Positions 33,186-41,757 of a stretch of DNA of 64,000 nt are shown piece by piece. Positions within the stretch are counted from its first letter, which is position 1. Each line of letters begins with the position of its first letter. The notes below the pieces were generated by a model, which saw only the letters and a program-made list of their open reading frames with translations, was not told the origin of the DNA and did not search any database. Source of the DNA: Agromyces cavernae (lineage in GTDB: Bacteria > Actinomycetota > Actinomycetes > Actinomycetales > Microbacteriaceae); assembly GCF_021044935.1 (NCBI RefSeq), contig NZ_JAJNMP010000003.1, positions 858,253 to 922,252 of the forward strand, in the 5' to 3' direction. The translations under genes and the position numbers were made by a program.

Positions 33186-34331
33186 TCAGCCGGCCAGTGC
33201 CACACCCGGGCGGTTCCACCGCACGCCGAGCGTCGACATGAGGGCGTGCTGGGCGGCGCCGAGGAACGGGTCGGTCGGGCGTGCGTACCGCACGGCGACC
33301 GGGCCGGCGCCTTTCGCGCGGTAGAGATCCAACTCGTCTTGCAGCATGTTGAGGAAGTCGGGGCCGAGTGACGGCGCGGCACCGCCGATGACGACGTCGT
33401 CGGGGTCGAGCATCGCCGAGAGCATGCGCAGCGCACGGGCGAACGCCGACGCACCCGCCGCCAGCCGCGCCCTGATGTACGGACCGCCGACGAGCTGCGC
33501 GACCTCGTCGGCGGTGAGCTCGTCACGGAACTCGTCGCCGATCATGGCGCTCATCGAGGCGGCGGACTCGAGGCAGCCGTAGAGCCCGCAGCGGCACTGC
33601 GCGCGTTCGCCCTCGAATACGACGCGCACGTGGCCGATCTCGCCGGCGCGGGCCGACGCACCGCGAAGCAGCTCGCCGCGGTGCACGACCGCGGCGCCGA
33701 TGCCCTCACCGAGGTGCACGAACAGCTGCACGCCTTCTCGCATGCGCTCATCGATCAGTTCGCCGAGCGCCTCGGCGTGGGCGTCGTTGATGACATGCGT
33801 GGGCGCTCCGACCGCACTCTCGACGAGTTCGCCGAGGGCGAGCTCGAACCACCCGAGTTGCACGCTCTCGACGACGACCCGGGATTCGGCGGCGCCCGGC
33901 ACCTGGATGCCGACGGCCAGCAGCTGTTCGCAATGGCTGCTCGCGAGACGCTCGACGAATGCCACGACGTCGTCGGGACGCACGGCGGACTCGAACTCGT
34001 CACGAACCTCGGCGAGCTTCTCGCCGGCGAGACTGAACACCGCCCCCGCGATCAGGTGCGGTCTGACGCGTACGGCGATGATCTCGTGCCGCCGCTCGGC
34101 CGCGCGAAGCAGCGTTGCCCGCTTGCCGCCGGTACTGGAGGCCTGGCCGCCTTCGTCGACGAACCCCGATTGCTCGAGCTCGGCGATGAGCGATGAGACC
34201 GTGGCCGAGGTCAGCCCGGTCTCGCGCGCGATCTTCGCGCGCGTCGCCGTTCCGCCGTCGCGGACCACGATCTGGAGCGCGCGACGCAGGTTCTGGTGAC
34301 GGAGGTCCGCGCGAGCCATCAGGGGATGCAT
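33186..34331 (-). CDS. ROK-family transcriptional regulator (second copy type)
   Basis: About 381 residues from the ATG at 34331. The winged HTH is at residues 15-58 (TRAKIARETGLTSATVSSLI) and the ROK domain carries the zinc motif CRCGLYGCLES preceded by GEIGHVRV, a complete GH-CxCGxxGC set. Such regulators bind sugars. An ATG at 34439 would extend the frame 36 residues and overlaps a short upstream frame's stop as ATGA, so the longer start is possible. A ROK-type palindrome lies at 34587-34607 upstream. Confidence 0.88.
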   Translation of the reverse strand: MHPLMARADLRHQNLRRALQIVVRDGGTATRAKIARETGLTSATVSSLIAELEQSGFVDEGGQASSTGGKRATLLRAAERRHEIIAVRVRPHLIAGAVFSLAGEKLAEVRDEFESAVRPDDVVAFVERLASSHCEQLLAVGIQVPGAAESRVVVESVQLGWFELALGELVESAVGAPTHVINDAHAEALGELIDERMREGVQLFVHLGEGIGAAVVHRGELLRGASARAGEIGHVRVVFEGERAQCRCGLYGCLESAASMSAMIGDEFRDELTADEVAQLVGGPYIRARLAAGASAFARALRMLSAMLDPDDVVIGGAAPSLGPDFLNMLQDELDLYRAKGAGPVAVRYARPTDPFLGAAQHALMSTLGVRWNRPGVALAG

Positions 34332-34649
34332 CGGATCGATGTTACTCGCGCGCGACCACGGCGGCGGGGAGGTCGTGGGGTGAGACCCGCTGCGCCCCGC
34401 GGCGATGGCTCCGCCGACGGGGCGCAGCAGTGGACTCATCGCGGAATGCCCCCGATGTTGATCTCAGCCGGGCCGGCGAACGCGTTCCCCTGGATCGAGT
34501 TCAGCCCCACGAGCTCGTCAGCTCGCGGTCGACGGGTCGGGTTCGATCTCGCATGCGAACTCCTCTGTGCGGTGGCTGCCGGGTGGACTTTAGTCACTGC
34601 CTAAAGTAACTCGCCCCGCAGCAGCGTGGCAAGCCGCCGTCGCCCACTG
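34332..34649. other. Gene-poor leader with operator and remnant-like short frames
   Basis: Read on the minus strand it begins with the palindrome ACTTTAG-N7-CTAAAGT (34587-34607). A strong AGAGGAG and ATG follow, opening a 17-codon frame that stops. A second frame, without its own strong start, encodes INIGGIPR and stops as ATGA at 34439. The arrangement looks like a promoter and ribosome site whose original gene has been mostly deleted or frameshifted. Confidence 0.45.
34587..34607. promoter_or_regulatory. ROK/XylR-type operator palindrome
   Basis: ACTTTAG (34587-34593) and CTAAAGT (34601-34607) are perfect inverted repeats. TTTAG-like arms are typical for ROK regulators. The ROK gene it precedes is the obvious candidate binder. 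Confidence 0.6.
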
Positions 34650-35030
34650 TCAACGCTCGGTGTGCTTCGGAGCCTTCGAGCCCTTCGGCGCCTTCGGCGG
34701 CAACGCCGCGACGCCCTCGAGCGCGCGGCCGATCCACTCGCCGAGCCGCGCGGGCTCGCCCACCCACGACGCGGGCAACGACAGGTACCCGCCCATCGGC
34801 CGCTCATCGGGCCCGAAGGGCCCCACCCCGTCGATCGCCGCGAGCTCGTCGCGCGCGCCGTCGTCGAGCACCTTCACCCCGATGCGGTCGCCGAAGAGCC
34901 CGGCGAACATGTTGCCGTTCACGAACGCCCCGAGATTGCCGAACATCGGCTTCACCTCGACGCCCGGGGCATCCGGAATCACCGAACGGAACAGCGCCTT
35001 CGACTCGTCGGAGGCCTTCGCCATCTGCAT
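34650..35030 (-). CDS. TfoX/Sxy N-terminal-domain protein
   Basis: A 126-residue cytoplasmic protein with the TfoX_N pattern VKPMFGNLGAFVNGNMFAGLFGDRIGVKV and the later RPMGGYLSLPASWV. In gamma-proteobacteria TfoX activates competence, but stand-alone TfoX_N proteins in actinobacteria have no established role. The tail is Lys/Pro-rich (PPKAPKGSKAPK). GAGGGGCGAC precedes the ATG. Confidence 0.88.
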   Translation of the reverse strand: MQMAKASDESKALFRSVIPDAPGVEVKPMFGNLGAFVNGNMFAGLFGDRIGVKVLDDGARDELAAIDGVGPFGPDERPMGGYLSLPASWVGEPARLGEWIGRALEGVAALPPKAPKGSKAPKHTER

Positions 35031-35065
35031 GTCGCCCCTCCCCCGGGCCAATCCTACGGAAGCGA

Positions 35066-35425
35066 TCAGCCGAAGAACACCCAGCCGAGCCCCACGACCA
35101 GCGAGAACGCGCCGAGCGCGACGCTCGGGACGAACGACTCCCGGCGCCTGACGTGCAGCGCGGTCGCGACCGCCATCGTGATCGTCAGCGCGAACGCGGC
35201 GACGGGCGTGAGCCACGGCAGGATCCCGGTCGCCGCCGGGAGGATGAGCCCGAGCGCTCCGAGGAACTCGAGGACGCCGACCGCGCGCGCCTGCCCGTCG
35301 GACAGGTCCTCCATGTACGCCATCTTGGGCAGCAGCTTCTCGCGCGGTGTCGTCGACTTGACGACACCCGCCATGAGGAAGACGAGCGCAAGCAGCACGG
35401 TGGCGATCCACAGGGCGATGATCAT
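35066..35425 (-). CDS. DoxX-family membrane protein
   Basis: A 119-residue protein with four helices and the DoxX pattern FLMAGVVKSTTPREKLLPKM, then GVLEFLGALGLILPAATG. It is divergent from an HxlR regulator, with three HxlR-type sites in the gap, so it is probably the regulated gene. DoxX proteins act at the membrane in thiosulfate or redox metabolism; the role here is not fixed. TTGGAGAACCC precedes the start. Confidence 0.88.
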   Translation of the reverse strand: MIIALWIATVLLALVFLMAGVVKSTTPREKLLPKMAYMEDLSDGQARAVGVLEFLGALGLILPAATGILPWLTPVAAFALTITMAVATALHVRRRESFVPSVALGAFSLVVGLGWVFFG

Positions 35426-35455
35426 GGGTTCTCCAAGAAGGGTCGGTTACTATCA

Positions 35456-35537
35456 GTGCGTGACGCACGATCGGTGACTCTAACCGACCGGTGCCCCGCA
35501 CTTCACCGTGCGTCACGCACCTCGAGGTGCGTAACGA
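35456..35537. promoter_or_regulatory. Three GTGCGT-type operator sites between DoxX and HxlR genes
   Basis: GTGCGTGACGCAC (35456-35468) and GTGCGTCACGCAC (35508-35520) are perfect palindromes around one base. A partial third site, GTGCGTAACGA, lies at 35527-35537. They flank both divergent promoters. Confidence 0.75.
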
Positions 35538-35549
35538 CCTGGAGTACGC

Positions 35550-35972
35550 ATGACCGCAACCGTTCCCGCCCCCACCGCATCGCCGACCGAGGCCGCGATC
35601 GACTCCTCGGCGTGCAGCGCCGACCACCCGGCGAGCGGCGTGATCCGCGACGTGCTCTCACGCGTGGGCGACAAGTGGAGCCTGCTCGTCATCGGGCTGC
35701 TCGGCGACCGATCGCTGCGGTTCACAGAGCTGCATCGGCGAATCGACGGCATCTCGCATCGCATGCTCACCCAGACGCTGCGCAACCTCGAGCGCGACGG
35801 GCTCGTCTCGCGAACGAGCTACGCCGAGATCCCGCCGCGCGTCGAATACGCGGCGACGCCGCTCGGCCGGTCGCTGGCCGTGCCGGTGCTCGAGCTCGTC
35901 GGCTGGGCGTCGGCGCACCACGAGCAGATCACGGCCGCGCGGGATGCCTACGACGAGACATCCGCTCGCTGA
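35550..35972 (+). CDS. HxlR-family transcriptional regulator
   Basis: A 140-residue regulator with the HxlR winged helix (LLVIGLLGDRSLRFTELHRRIDG, then SHRMLTQTLRNLERDGLVSR). A single Cys at residue 21 (SSACSADH) sits where redox-sensing HxlR/QorR proteins have theirs. The three palindromes in the divergent gap predict control of itself and the DoxX gene. Confidence 0.92.
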   Translation: MTATVPAPTASPTEAAIDSSACSADHPASGVIRDVLSRVGDKWSLLVIGLLGDRSLRFTELHRRIDGISHRMLTQTLRNLERDGLVSRTSYAEIPPRVEYAATPLGRSLAVPVLELVGWASAHHEQITAARDAYDETSAR

Positions 35973-36062
35973 AGCGGACGTCGCGGCAGACGTCGCGTCA
36001 GACGACGCGACAGACGACGAGAAGCAGTCCGCCGAGAAACAGATCCCCGAGGAGACCGACCC

Positions 36063-36458
36063 CTAGAAGACGAACAGCTGCCCGAGCACGAGCACCGCGA
36101 TCAGGAACAGCGCCACGACGGCGCCGATGATCGTGAGCGACTTCGCCGAGAGATTGGCCACGCCGTAGCCGACGAGGAACGGCAGCGCGAGCAGGAAGAG
36201 CGTCACGATCCACCAGAAGGTCTGGTATCCGCCCTGTGTCGCGTCGGACAGGCGGCCGGCGAAGAGCTGCTGCGTGTGCGGGTTGGTCGCGAACGCGAAC
36301 GCCGCCGACAACGGTACGGCGATGAGGGCGAACACGATGAGCCCGGCGAGCGCACCCCAGAGGCCGGACTTGCCCTCGGTGACGTTCATGGTCTCTTCGT
36401 GTGCCTGCCCGCTCGACGGATGATTCGGTTTGCGCTTCGCGCCCCCACTGGAACCCAT
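36063..36458 (-). CDS. Three-helix membrane protein, unknown function
   Basis: A 131-residue protein with a Lys/Ser/His-rich cytoplasmic N-terminus and three helices (GALAGLIVFALIAVPLSAAF, TFWWIVTLFLLALPFLVGYG and IIGAVVALFLIAVLVLGQLF). No family recognised. An internal ATG (MNVTEGKSG) is an alternative start. Confidence 0.7.
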   Translation of the reverse strand: MGSSGGAKRKPNHPSSGQAHEETMNVTEGKSGLWGALAGLIVFALIAVPLSAAFAFATNPHTQQLFAGRLSDATQGGYQTFWWIVTLFLLALPFLVGYGVANLSAKSLTIIGAVVALFLIAVLVLGQLFVF

Positions 36459-36542
36459 GGCGCCACTCTAGTGAGGCCCGTCGCTCTAGAGATAGGCACC
36501 GCACCGCATTAGCCTGAAGTGACGAGCGACAGGGAGGCGAAG

Positions 36543-37055
36543 ATGACCGCGAAACCGACCGGACACTACGTGCTGAAGGCCGACGGCCTGTACCTGCAGT
36601 TCGATCGCCTGTTCCATGCGCCCATCGAAGACGTCTGGTACAGCCTCACGAACCCGAACGCCATGAAGGCGTGGATCGGCACGTACACCGGCAGGCCCGC
36701 CACGGGCGGCGTGCGCTTCCAGATGACGGCCGAAGAGGGCGAGGCCGAGTGGCAGAACGTGAGCATCCTCGAGTGCCAGCGACCGTACCGCTTCACCGCG
36801 GACTCCGGGTCCGGGCCGACCGGCGTCCGCGTCTTCTGCCACCTCATCGAGGGCGGCGGCATGACCACGCTCACCCTCGGCCAGCGCATGAAGGACGCGA
36901 CCGAGGCCGAGAGCATGGGCCCCGGCTGGGACTACTACCTCGACCGGCTCATCGCGGCCCGCTCGGGCGCGGAACTCCCCGTCTGGGACACCTACTATCC
37001 CGTATTCGCACCCCACTACCGCGAGCTGACGGTTCCGAGCGCCGCGAAGGCCTGA
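36543..37055 (+). CDS. SRPBCC/AHSA1-type protein
   Basis: A 170-residue helix-grip-fold protein. The START/AHSA1 pattern reads LYLQFDRLFHAPIEDVWYSL, then MKAWIGTYTG, and near the end GPGWDYYLDRLIAARSG. Such proteins bind hydrophobic ligands, some as Hsp90 co-chaperones, and no specific ligand is suggested here. The ATG at 36543 follows GGGAGGCGAAG. Confidence 0.85.
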   Translation: MTAKPTGHYVLKADGLYLQFDRLFHAPIEDVWYSLTNPNAMKAWIGTYTGRPATGGVRFQMTAEEGEAEWQNVSILECQRPYRFTADSGSGPTGVRVFCHLIEGGGMTTLTLGQRMKDATEAESMGPGWDYYLDRLIAARSGAELPVWDTYYPVFAPHYRELTVPSAAKA

Positions 37056-37122
37056 TCACGGCATCGCCGCCGATGAAGCGGATGTCCCGACCACGCGACA
37101 TCCGCAGCCCTAGACTGACGCC

Positions 37123-38244
37123 GTGAAACGCATCGAGCGACGTGCCCGCGAGGCCGAACTGGCGACGACCGACCGTCCCGGCCGCCCCGGGCGCGCCGCC
37201 GACTTCATGGCGAACCGGCCGTTCCAGTGGGCGTTCGTCGCGACGCTGGGCGTGGTCGTCGCGCTCGGGCTCACTGCGGCGTTCGTGAGCATGGGGAGCG
37301 TCGTCTTCTCGGTGCTGGCGGCAGCGTTCATCACGCTCGGCCTCGACCCGCTCGTACGCTGGTTCGAGCGCCGCGGCCTGAAGCGCGGCGTCGCGATCGT
37401 CACGGTGATCATCCTCTTCATCCTGGTGATCGCCGGCATGCTGTGGCTCGTGCTGCCGCTGCTGATCACCCAGGCGACGACCTTCATCAACTCGCTGCCG
37501 AGCCTCTACGCCGGCATGCAGCAGCAGCAGTGGTACCAGGACGTGCAGGCCGGCACCGGCGGTGTGATCGGCACGATCTACGCCTGGATCACCGATACGA
37601 TCAGCGACCCGAACTTCTGGGCCGCGATCGGCGGCGGCGCGCTCAATGTCGGCCTGGCGATCATCGGCGGCATCTCGAGCGCGTTCTTCATATTCATCCT
37701 CACGATCTACTTCACGGCCACGCTCGACGTGTCGAAGGCGGCGATCTACACGCTCATCTCGGCCTCGCATCGCGAGCGGGTCGTCGGCTACGCCGAGCGC
37801 ATCATGCAGAACGTGGGTCGCTACCTCAGCGGCATGGTCGTGCTCGCGTTCTTCAACGCCGTCTACAGCCTGATCCTGCTCACGCTCGTGCAGGTGCCGT
37901 TCGCGCTCGTGATCGCGGTGGCGGCGTTCTTCATCACACTCATCCCGCTCATCGGTACCGTGCTCACGACCATCGTGATGACGGTGCTCACGCTCTTCGT
38001 CTCCCCGCTCTCGGCGCTCATCGTGCTTGTCGCGATGCTCGTCTACATGCAGGTCGAGGCCTACGTGCTGACGCCGAAGGTCATGTCGAAGGCGGTGCAG
38101 GTGCCCGGGTCGATCGTGCTCATCGCCGCGCTCGCGGGCGGCACGCTCGCCGGCCTGCCCGGCGCGCTCGTCGCGATCCCGGTGGCGGCCGGCATCCTGC
38201 TCATCATCAAGGAGGTCGTCGTGCCGAAGAAGGCGGTCTCGTAG
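37123..38244 (+). CDS. AI-2E family transporter
   Basis: A 373-residue permease with about eight helices, matching the AI-2E/PerM family: ITLGLDPLVRWFERRGLKRG early, the conserved middle FFNAVYSLILL, and VQVPGSIVLIAALAGG near the end. Family members export small molecules or exchange Na+/H+, and the TqsA-like autoinducer role is not implied by sequence. The start is GTG. A 34-bp palindromic repeat begins 7 bp after the stop. Confidence 0.9.
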   Translation: MKRIERRAREAELATTDRPGRPGRAADFMANRPFQWAFVATLGVVVALGLTAAFVSMGSVVFSVLAAAFITLGLDPLVRWFERRGLKRGVAIVTVIILFILVIAGMLWLVLPLLITQATTFINSLPSLYAGMQQQQWYQDVQAGTGGVIGTIYAWITDTISDPNFWAAIGGGALNVGLAIIGGISSAFFIFILTIYFTATLDVSKAAIYTLISASHRERVVGYAERIMQNVGRYLSGMVVLAFFNAVYSLILLTLVQVPFALVIAVAAFFITLIPLIGTVLTTIVMTVLTLFVSPLSALIVLVAMLVYMQVEAYVLTPKVMSKAVQVPGSIVLIAALAGGTLAGLPGALVAIPVAAGILLIIKEVVVPKKAVS

Positions 38245-38250
38245 CCCGTC

Positions 38251-38284
38251 GGTCGAGTAGGCGCGCCAGCGCCGTATCGAGACC
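38251..38284. repeat. 34-bp-family palindromic repeat
   Basis: GGTCGAGTAGGCGC...CGTATCGAGACC, full length, between the AI-2E gene and the convergent thioesterase gene. Confidence 0.8.
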
Positions 38285-38291
38285 CGCCGAC

Positions 38292-38873
38292 TCAGTGCCA
38301 GACCGACGGCGCCTCGGCACGGGTCGGCGGCAGGGCGACATCGGTGCCCCACCGTTCGAGCCACTCGGGGATGCCGTGCGCGTCGGTCACGCCGAGCGCC
38401 TCGACGATCTCGTTCATCGGCACGGTGCCGCCCGCCTTGCGCAGGAATCGCGCGCGGATGAATCCCGTGGCGTACACCTCGGGCTCGCCGCCCCGGCCGT
38501 TCCCTGAGCTTGTCGAAGGGCGCACGAACCGCTGCTCCATGTAGACGGCCTTGTCGTCGTGGCCGACGAGCCGCGACTCGATCGTGAAGCGCTGCCACAG
38601 GCTCAGCGACTTGCGGAACGTGATCGTCTCGCTCGCGACGACCGGATACCAGGCCTTCTCGCGCATCATCTGCCAGACGCCGTTGCGCACGAGCATGTCG
38701 AACCGCGCGACATCCATGATCGAGAAGTACACGCCGTTGTTCATGTGCCGATTGATGTCGAGGTCGGTCGGCAGGGTGATGAAGTTCGTGCGGGCGACCT
38801 CGTCGTGCGTGAGGTCGGGCTTGCGGCGCGCGAGGAACAGCACGTGCAGCAGCGTGCGGAAGATCATGTGCAT
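38292..38873 (-). CDS. Acyl-CoA thioesterase (hotdog fold) with repeat-derived loop
   Basis: A 193-residue 4HBT-type hotdog protein. LPTDLDINRHMNNGVYFSIMD is the conserved active-site strand and helix, with the Asp and Asn of the Thioesterase/FcbC group. Residues about 118-124 (RPSTSSGN) are encoded by a 19-bp palindrome (38502-38520), an in-frame insertion in a surface loop. It probably hydrolyses acyl-CoA thioesters in the cytoplasm. Confidence 0.82.
   Translation of the reverse strand: MHMIFRTLLHVLFLARRKPDLTHDEVARTNFITLPTDLDINRHMNNGVYFSIMDVARFDMLVRNGVWQMMREKAWYPVVASETITFRKSLSLWQRFTIESRLVGHDDKAVYMEQRFVRPSTSSGNGRGGEPEVYATGFIRARFLRKAGGTVPMNEIVEALGVTDAHGIPEWLERWGTDVALPPTRAEAPSVWH
38502..38520. 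repeat. 19-bp dispersed palindrome inside the thioesterase gene
   Basis: CCCTGAGCTTGTCGAAGGG, same family as 23056-23074 and 24679-24696. Confidence 0.7.
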
Positions 38874-38976
38874 AGTCCACGACTGTACGACGATTTCATC
38901 GTCGATTCCCTGACGTTGGCGCATCACCACAGTGGCGATGCGGATGCCGCGGGGTGCGGTTGTACGAACGCTCGAG

Positions 38977-39621
38977 TCACCCGGCCGAGCGCAGCACGCG
39001 GTAGCGAAGGTGCGTTGCGAGCGCCCCCTGCTCGACCGACTCGGGCGCGAGGTCGACCCGATGCCGCGTCGAGTCGGGGAACAGTCGCGACCCGCCGCCG
39101 AGCAGGAACGGCACCAGGTGCAGGCGCACGTCGTCGACGAGGTCGGCGGCCAGAGCCTGGCGCGCCACATCCGCACCGCCCATGATGCAGACGGATGCCG
39201 CACTCGCGGCCGCACTCGCCCGCCCCACCGCCTCGCGAACCCCGCCGGTCACGAACTCGAAGCGCGAGCTCCCGCGCTCGAACGGCTCGCGTTCGCGGCT
39301 CGTGACCACGAAGCACGGCCGACCTTGGAAGACGGGATCGTCGCCCCAGGGTCCCTCGCCGACATCGAACGTACGCCGGCCGATCACGAACGCGCCGGTC
39401 GACTCGAACATCGCCGCGCGGGCACGGCGGTCGACCTCGTCGCGGGTGCGATCGGCGACACCCGAACGGTCGTCGTGCGGCGCGGCCCCGGCGAACACCG
39501 GGTCGGGGATCCACTGCTGCACGCACTCGCCGTCGATGCCGAGCGGCCGCTCGAGACTCACGCCGTGCCCGGCCGTGAACCCGTCGAGGGTCATCGACAT
39601 CTCGAGGAACACGTGCGACAC
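38977..39621 (-). CDS. RibD C-terminal / dihydrofolate-reductase-family protein
   Basis: A 214-residue protein with the N-terminal strand MSHVFLEMSMTLDGFTAG, the NADPH-contact block GAFVIGRRTFD, and VCIMGGADVARQALAADLVDD near the C-terminus. These are typical of stand-alone RibD_C/DHFR-like reductases, whose natural substrates are mostly unknown. It starts 4 bp after the prpC gene's stop on the same strand and may be read through. Confidence 0.88.
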   Translation of the reverse strand: MSHVFLEMSMTLDGFTAGHGVSLERPLGIDGECVQQWIPDPVFAGAAPHDDRSGVADRTRDEVDRRARAAMFESTGAFVIGRRTFDVGEGPWGDDPVFQGRPCFVVTSREREPFERGSSRFEFVTGGVREAVGRASAAASAASVCIMGGADVARQALAADLVDDVRLHLVPFLLGGGSRLFPDSTRHRVDLAPESVEQGALATHLRYRVLRSAG

Positions 39622-39625
39622 GGCG

Positions 39626-40798
39626 TCAGCCCTTCGCGGGGACGTGCCGTTCGTCGTGGCCGTTGTAGACCGAGAGCGGGCGGATGAGGGCGTTCGACGC
39701 GGCCTGCTCCATGATGTGCGCGGTCCACCCGGTGATGCGGCTCGCGACGAACAGCGGGGTGAAGGTCAGGGTGTCGAATCCCATCATGTGGTAGGTCGGG
39801 CCGGCCGGGTAGTCGAGGTTCGGCTTGATGCCCTTGCGCTCGCCCATCGCCTGCTCGAGGGCGACGTACAGCTCGAGCAGGTCGGGCCGGTCGTAGTGCT
39901 CGACCATGCGCTCCATCGAGTCGCGCATGGTCGGCACCCGCGAGTCGCCGTTCTTGTAGACCCGGTGCCCGAAGCCCATGATCTTGCGCTTCTCGGCGAG
40001 CGCGGTGTCGAGCCAGGCCACCGCCCGGTCGGCGCCGCCCTCGCCCGCGCCGATCTCCTCGAACGCATGCATGACGGCCTCGTTCGCCCCGCCGTGCAGC
40101 GGGCCCTTGAGCGCGCCGATGGCCCCGACCACGGCCGAGTACAGGTCGGCGAGGGTCGACGTGATGACGCGCGCCGTGAACGTGGACGCGTTGAACGAGT
40201 GCTCGGCGTAGAGGATCATCGACACGTCGAACGCCGTCACCACAGGGAGTTCGGCCGCCTCGCCGAAGGTCTGCCACAGGAAGTTCGCCGAGAATCCCAG
40301 GTCGGCGCGGGGCTCGACGAACTCGAGCTCGTGGCGGCGGCGCTGGTCGTAGGCGACGATCGAGGGCAGTTTCGCGAGCAGCCGCAGCGACTTGTCGAGG
40401 TTCGCCTCGCGCGAGTCGTCGGGGGTGGCCGGGTCGCTCGCGCCGATCACCGAAACCGCGGTGCGCACGACGTCCATCGGGTGCGCCGTGAGCGGGAGCT
40501 CGTCGATGATGCGCTTGACCTCGTGGTCGAGGCCGCGCAGCGACCGCTCGCGCTCCTCGAACTCGGCAAGCTCGGCGTCGTCGGGCAACTCGCCGTGCCA
40601 GAGCAGGTACGCGACCTCCTCGAAGGTGCACGACGCGGCGAGCTCCTGCACGGGGTACCCGCGGTACAGCAGCGAGTTGGTGTCGGGGTTCACCTTCGAG
40701 ACGGCCGTGTAGTCGACCGGCACACCGGCCAGGCCCTTGTAGATCATCTGGGTCGAGGCCGCGGCCTCGGGCTGCGGTTCGGTGCTCTGCTCGGCCAT
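39626..40798 (-). CDS. prpC: 2-methylcitrate synthase
   Basis: A 390-residue citrate-synthase-family enzyme that condenses propionyl-CoA with oxaloacetate. Catalytic motifs are LKGPLHGGANEAVM (His) and IMGFGHRVYK (His), with the Asp in the later LDYPAGPTYHMMGF region. The short type-I length and the prpD-prpB neighbours support PrpC over GltA. A 34-bp repeat lies between it and prpB, so a terminator may reduce its expression relative to prpB. Confidence 0.92.
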   Translation of the reverse strand: MAEQSTEPQPEAAASTQMIYKGLAGVPVDYTAVSKVNPDTNSLLYRGYPVQELAASCTFEEVAYLLWHGELPDDAELAEFEERERSLRGLDHEVKRIIDELPLTAHPMDVVRTAVSVIGASDPATPDDSREANLDKSLRLLAKLPSIVAYDQRRRHELEFVEPRADLGFSANFLWQTFGEAAELPVVTAFDVSMILYAEHSFNASTFTARVITSTLADLYSAVVGAIGALKGPLHGGANEAVMHAFEEIGAGEGGADRAVAWLDTALAEKRKIMGFGHRVYKNGDSRVPTMRDSMERMVEHYDRPDLLELYVALEQAMGERKGIKPNLDYPAGPTYHMMGFDTLTFTPLFVASRITGWTAHIMEQAASNALIRPLSVYNGHDERHVPAKG

Positions 40799-40821
40799 GT
40801 GTGCTCCCTTGCGTGTGGCGT

Positions 40822-40855
40822 GGTCTCGATACGGCGCTGACGCGCCTACTCGACC
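40822..40855. repeat. 34-bp-family palindromic repeat, reverse orientation
   Basis: GGTCTCGATACGGCGC...CTACTCGACC. It contains the prpB stop codon (40846-40848) and encodes its last residues PVE. Confidence 0.8.
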
Positions 40856-41757
40856 GGCGTCTTAGTAACGGTGAAGTTGAAGATCGACGTATCGAAGTGG
40901 TTGTAACCCTCGTAGTCGATGAGCTCGTAGAGGTCGGCGCGGTGCTGCATGTCGCCGAGCTTCGCGGTGAGGCTTCCGGATGCCTCGAGCTCGTCGAGCC
41001 CGCGAACCGCGGCACCCATCGCGAGGCGCAGCAGCGACACCGGCCAGATGACGATGTTCATGCCCACGTCGGCGAGCTGTTGCACGGTGAACAGCTCGCT
41101 CTTGCCGAACTCGGTCATGTTCGCGAGCAGGGGCACGTCGACCGCGGCGCGGACGGCCGCGAACTCCTCGAGCGATCGCATCGCCTCGGGGAAGATCGCG
41201 TCGGCGCCGGCGTCGACGAGGGCCTTCGCCCGGTCGACGGCGGCCTGCAACCCGTCGACGGCGGCGATGTCGGTGCGCGCCATGACGAGGAAGTTCGGGT
41301 CGCGGCGCGCGTCGACGGCGGCCCGGATGCGCCGGAGCGCGGTCTCGTCGTCGACGACCTGCTTGCCGTCGAGGTGACCGCAGCGCTTGGGGTTGATCTG
41401 GTCTTCGATGTGGAGGCCGGCGAGCCCGGCGTCCTCCATCTCTTGAACCGTGCGGGCGACGTTCATCGGTTCGCCGAACCCGGTGTCGGCGTCGATGATC
41501 GCGGGCAGCTCGGTCATCCGCGCGATCTGCCTGCCGCGGCCGGCGACCTCGGTGAGTGTCGTGAGGCCGATGTCGGGCAGCCCGAGGTCGGCGCTCAGCA
41601 CCGCACCCGAGATGTAGACGCCATCGAAGCCCTTCTCGCCGATGAGCCTGGCGCTCAACGGGTTGAATGCGCCGGGGAACCGCATGATCTCGCCGGTGGC
41701 GAGTCGCTCGCGGAACAGCCGCCGCTTCTCGGCCGGTGTCGTCGTGGCGTACAGCAT
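40846..41757 (-). CDS. prpB: Methylisocitrate lyase
   Basis: A 303-residue enzyme of the isocitrate-lyase superfamily, which cleaves 2-methylisocitrate to pyruvate and succinate. Markers are RFPGAFNPLSARLIGEKGFDG, PAIIDADTGFGEPMNV with the Mg2+-binding Asp, and the catalytic Cys loop NPKRCGHLDGK. Its ATG shares one base with the prpD stop (TGATG), showing coupling. The C-terminal PVE and stop come from a dispersed repeat. Confidence 0.93.
   Translation of the reverse strand: MLYATTTPAEKRRLFRERLATGEIMRFPGAFNPLSARLIGEKGFDGVYISGAVLSADLGLPDIGLTTLTEVAGRGRQIARMTELPAIIDADTGFGEPMNVARTVQEMEDAGLAGLHIEDQINPKRCGHLDGKQVVDDETALRRIRAAVDARRDPNFLVMARTDIAAVDGLQAAVDRAKALVDAGADAIFPEAMRSLEEFAAVRAAVDVPLLANMTEFGKSELFTVQQLADVGMNIVIWPVSLLRLAMGAAVRGLDELEASGSLTAKLGDMQHRADLYELIDYEGYNHFDTSIFNFTVTKTPVE

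Noticed and set aside
36949..38880. A 643-codon minus-strand frame opposite the AI-2E transporter gene
   Set aside because: The product is low-complexity Arg/Asp/Glu-rich sequence, the mirror of a real membrane protein. Only its first part overlaps the true thioesterase gene in another frame.
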